Below, one piece after another: positions 20,573-22,501 of a stretch of 22,501 bases of DNA. The DNA comes from a virus. The stretch spans positions 1,496 to 23,996 of IMG/VR virus record IMGVR_UViG_3300030101_003346; one strand, given 5' to 3'. The position numbers and the translations under genes were made by a program. Each line of letters opens with the position of its first letter. Within the stretch, counting starts at the first letter, position 1. The notes under the pieces are model-generated. The model made no database searches, was not told where the DNA came from, and was given only the letters and a program-made list of their open reading frames with translations.

Positions 20573-21016
20573 ATGGCCTATTTAGGAAACGCACCAAAAC
20601 AAAATTTAAATACCATGAACTCTCAACAGTTCAGCGGTGATAATTCAGAAACAAATTTTACATTAAGTCAATCTGTTACGAATACCAACGAAGTTGAAGT
20701 TTATGTAGGGAACGTTCGTCAAGATCCCCATTCAGCTTATTCAATATCAGGTAATACAACTTTAGCTTTTACAGCTGCGCCACCAACAGGCACTAATAAT
20801 ATTTACGTTGTATTCCAAGGTAAATCTTTAGGAACAGTAGAACCTGGACAAAACAGTATTGAGTTTGGAATGATTAAATCAATTAATGGTGGATATAAAA
20901 ATTTAGCAACTGTATCAGAAGCTATTACAATTGCATCAACTGATAACATGATGATGTGTGGACCAGTAAGTTTTACAAACACAATAACAGTACAAGGAAC
21001 ATTAACGGTAGTATAA
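20573..21016 (+). CDS. Fibre-like protein, 147 aa
   Basis: Short tail-fibre-type protein. The N-terminus (MAYLGNAPKQNLNTMNSQQF) and the following block (NFTLSQSVTNTNEVEVYVGN, then VRQDPHSAYSISGNTTLAFT, GTNNIYVVFQGKSLG) form a pattern I know from many marine phage fibre proteins: a beta domain with a V-N-N-V-RQ turn. The C-terminus (MMMCGPVSFTNTITVQGTLTVV) looks like a short beta-helical or trimerising end. AAGGAG upstream is the ribosome site. The stop lies one base before the next start. It is the first of a series of fibre genes running to the window end. Confidence 0.75.
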   Translation: MAYLGNAPKQNLNTMNSQQFSGDNSETNFTLSQSVTNTNEVEVYVGNVRQDPHSAYSISGNTTLAFTAAPPTGTNNIYVVFQGKSLGTVEPGQNSIEFGMIKSINGGYKNLATVSEAITIASTDNMMMCGPVSFTNTITVQGTLTVV

Positions 21017-21017
21017 T

Positions 21018-21575
21018 ATGGCAACATTATTTGTAGATAAAGTAGACCCACAATCAGGAACTAGTTTAGAGATAGGCTCTTCAGGAGATACTATTACTAT
21101 TCCTTCAGGTTGCACGATCACAAATAACGGAACTCAATCTGGATTTGGTGGAACTAACACTCCAAACTTTTTTGCTTTTTTAAATGCTAATCAAACTAAT
21201 TTTAACGATACTTCATTTACAAAAGTTGTTTATAACGCAGAATTATTTGATACAGGAAATGGATTTAATACTTCAACTGGTACTTATACTATTCCTGAAG
21301 CTGGTAAATATTTTTTTAGTTTTCAAGTAAGAAAATCTAATATTCAAACTGATAGATTATTATTGGAAGTAAGAGAAAATGGAAGTGGAATTAGAGATCT
21401 TGAACATGGAACACATGGTGCATATGGTGCAGTAACAGGAAGTTTTATTAAATCTTTTTCAGCCAATGATACTATTGAAGCATATGTATATCAACAGAGT
21501 GGTGCAACAAGAACAATGAGAGGTGGAACTAATGCAAAAGATTCATGGATGTATGGGTTTAAAATTATAGAATAA
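21018..21575 (+). CDS. Fibre protein with C1q/TNF-like head (copy 1), 185 aa
   Basis: An N-terminal motif, LEIGSSGDTITIPSGCTITN (17-36), resembles a beta-helical fibre end and recurs in the next gene. Residues about 48-185 form a C1q-like jelly-roll: FFAFLNANQTNFNDTSFTKVV, FNTSTGTYTIPEAGKYFFSF (83-102), RLLLEVRENG, and at the end DSWMYGFKII, which fits the C1q end pattern. C1q-like heads in phage fibres usually trimerise and contact host surface sugars or proteins; that role is inferred. The gene starts one base after the previous stop. Confidence 0.75.
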   Translation: MATLFVDKVDPQSGTSLEIGSSGDTITIPSGCTITNNGTQSGFGGTNTPNFFAFLNANQTNFNDTSFTKVVYNAELFDTGNGFNTSTGTYTIPEAGKYFFSFQVRKSNIQTDRLLLEVRENGSGIRDLEHGTHGAYGAVTGSFIKSFSANDTIEAYVYQQSGATRTMRGGTNAKDSWMYGFKIIE

Positions 21576-21579
21576 TATT

Positions 21580-22164
21580 ATGGGAACAATTAAAGCAACA
21601 AATATAGAACCAATCGCGGACAACGGTACAGTAACCCTGGGTAGTTCTGGTGATACGTTTACAGTGCCATCAGGTGTAACTGTTAACATGTCTAGTGCTA
21701 CACAGACAGGAGTTGGTGGAGTAATGACACCAGCTTTTTCAGTTTATTTAAGCTCTACACAAGATATTTCTGGTGCAGGTACAATGACAAGGTGTAATTT
21801 TAATACAGAATTACTTGATACAGATAATGCTTATGATAATTCAAGTAATTATAGATTTACACCACAAACAGCTGGTAAGTATGCTTTATTTGCAACAATT
21901 AGAGGTTTTACAGGCTCTGGTGATTATAATGCTTATTCTATTCAATTAAGAAAAAATAATACTGCGATTGGTAGATCTGATTTAAACATGAGTTCAAATG
22001 TTTTAGGTGGGGGAGCAAATGTAACAATTCCAATTAGTATTGTAGCTGATGCAAATGGAAGTTCAGATTACTTCGATGTTTATTTTAGTGCTAATAATTC
22101 TACTTTTAAAGCAGAAGCTGGAACAGCTACAAATTTTTTTGGATATAAAATAATAGGAGCATAA
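21580..22164 (+). CDS. Fibre protein with C1q/TNF-like head (copy 2), 194 aa
   Basis: Tandem relative of the preceding gene. The N-terminus has the same motif (VTLGSSGDTFTVPSGVTVN, 18-36). The C1q-like domain covers about 50-194: PAFSVYLSSTQDISGAGTMT, AYDNSSNYRFTPQTAGKY (84-101), YSIQLRKNNTAIG and NFFGYKIIGA at the end. The 84-101 block is identical to one in the next gene. The ATG follows the previous stop after four bases; its own stop shares a base with the next start (TAATG). The role is likely receptor binding or fibre tip, as inference. Confidence 0.75.
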   Translation: MGTIKATNIEPIADNGTVTLGSSGDTFTVPSGVTVNMSSATQTGVGGVMTPAFSVYLSSTQDISGAGTMTRCNFNTELLDTDNAYDNSSNYRFTPQTAGKYALFATIRGFTGSGDYNAYSIQLRKNNTAIGRSDLNMSSNVLGGGANVTIPISIVADANGSSDYFDVYFSANNSTFKAEAGTATNFFGYKIIGA

Positions 22165-22501
22165 TGGCATCAATTATAAAAGCAAATAAACTACAAGACT
22201 TCGCAGGTAACGATATTTTATCTAGCGATGGTGCAGGTGTTATAACTCCTAATGCAAGTGGGATTAAGATGACTCCAGCCTTTGAAGCATTTCTTTCTTC
22301 AAATCAATCTGTGTCTGATAACACATTAACTAAAGTGCAATTTGATACAGAGGTTTTTGATACTGATGGGGCTTATGATAATTCTTCAAACTATAGATTT
22401 ACACCTCAAACAGCTGGAAAATATTTTTTTTATACAACAGTTTCAGGTTTTGGTAATGCAAGTGCAGACTTAAATGTTTTTACAATTAAATTTTATAAAA
22501 A
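22164..22501 (+). CDS. Partial fibre protein with C1q-like head (copy 3), cut by window end
   Basis: Starts on the stop of the preceding gene (TAATG) and stays open to the window end, so only 112 residues are visible. The N-terminus differs from copies 1 and 2 (MASIIKANKLQDFAGNDILS), then MTPAFEAFLSSNQSVSDNTL starts the C1q-like domain. AYDNSSNYRFTPQTAGKY at 70-87 is identical to copy 2, although the DNA differs at 8 of 54 bases. The rest of the domain lies beyond the window. Confidence 0.75.
   Translation, partial: MASIIKANKLQDFAGNDILSSDGAGVITPNASGIKMTPAFEAFLSSNQSVSDNTLTKVQFDTEVFDTDGAYDNSSNYRFTPQTAGKYFFYTTVSGFGNASADLNVFTIKFYK

Noticed and set aside
1-22501. tRNA genes, CRISPR arrays, insertion sequences or integrase
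   Set aside because: Looked for cloverleaf-like stems, regularly spaced repeats and transposase or recombinase motifs; found none. The short repeats near terL are too few and too irregular for a CRISPR array.

Overview
This window is part of the genome of a tailed bacteriophage (Caudoviricetes). It is AT-rich, very tightly packed, and every supported gene lies on the + strand. The gene set (terminase, P22-type portal, scaffold, HK97-fold capsid, two short-tail adaptor-type proteins, fibre proteins, and no tail tube, sheath or tape measure) points to a podovirus. Many proteins resemble those of uncultured marine phages, and the GTA-type 3-TM holin hints at an alphaproteobacterial host such as a SAR11-like bacterium. 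The host assignment is inference. No tRNA, integrase, CRISPR array or insertion sequence was found.

Layout. Positions 1-1743 hold three genes of unknown function. The second sits behind a consensus-like promoter covered by a perfect 13-bp inverted repeat. Positions 1744-1954 are a noncoding gap with a GC-rich hairpin and repeated GGTCCC words, just before the large terminase (1955). Two unknown proteins follow (241 and 868 aa; the larger carries HTH-like and AP2-like DNA-binding signatures), then a hidden 51-aa gene and the portal (6860). Positions 9357-11797 hold a holin, a beta-rich protein and eight very small Lys/Arg-rich proteins, several too short for routine ORF calling. Next come a small helical gene, a GroES-like co-chaperonin (11998), the scaffold (12474), a conserved unknown, a probable head decoration protein and the major capsid protein (14547), closed by a hairpin terminator (15468-15492).

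Positions 15514-20564 hold further small virion-type genes, with a UUCG hairpin at 16569-16590 and two adaptor-like connector proteins (16886, 18113). From 19269 to the window end are fibre-type genes: one with an amicyanin-like copper-site motif, and three consecutive genes with C1q/TNF-like heads, the last cut by the window edge.

The genes form a packaging, head assembly, connector and fibre programme. Translation looks strongly coupled: many stops and starts share a base (TAATG) or overlap, and strong Shine-Dalgarno sequences sit inside upstream genes. The points most worth a second look are the palindromic promoter, the basic micro-protein cassette (with a GC-rich holin in an AT-rich genome), the putative DNA-binding giant protein between terminase and portal, the phage GroES, the cupredoxin-like fibre domain and the tandem C1q-like fibres.
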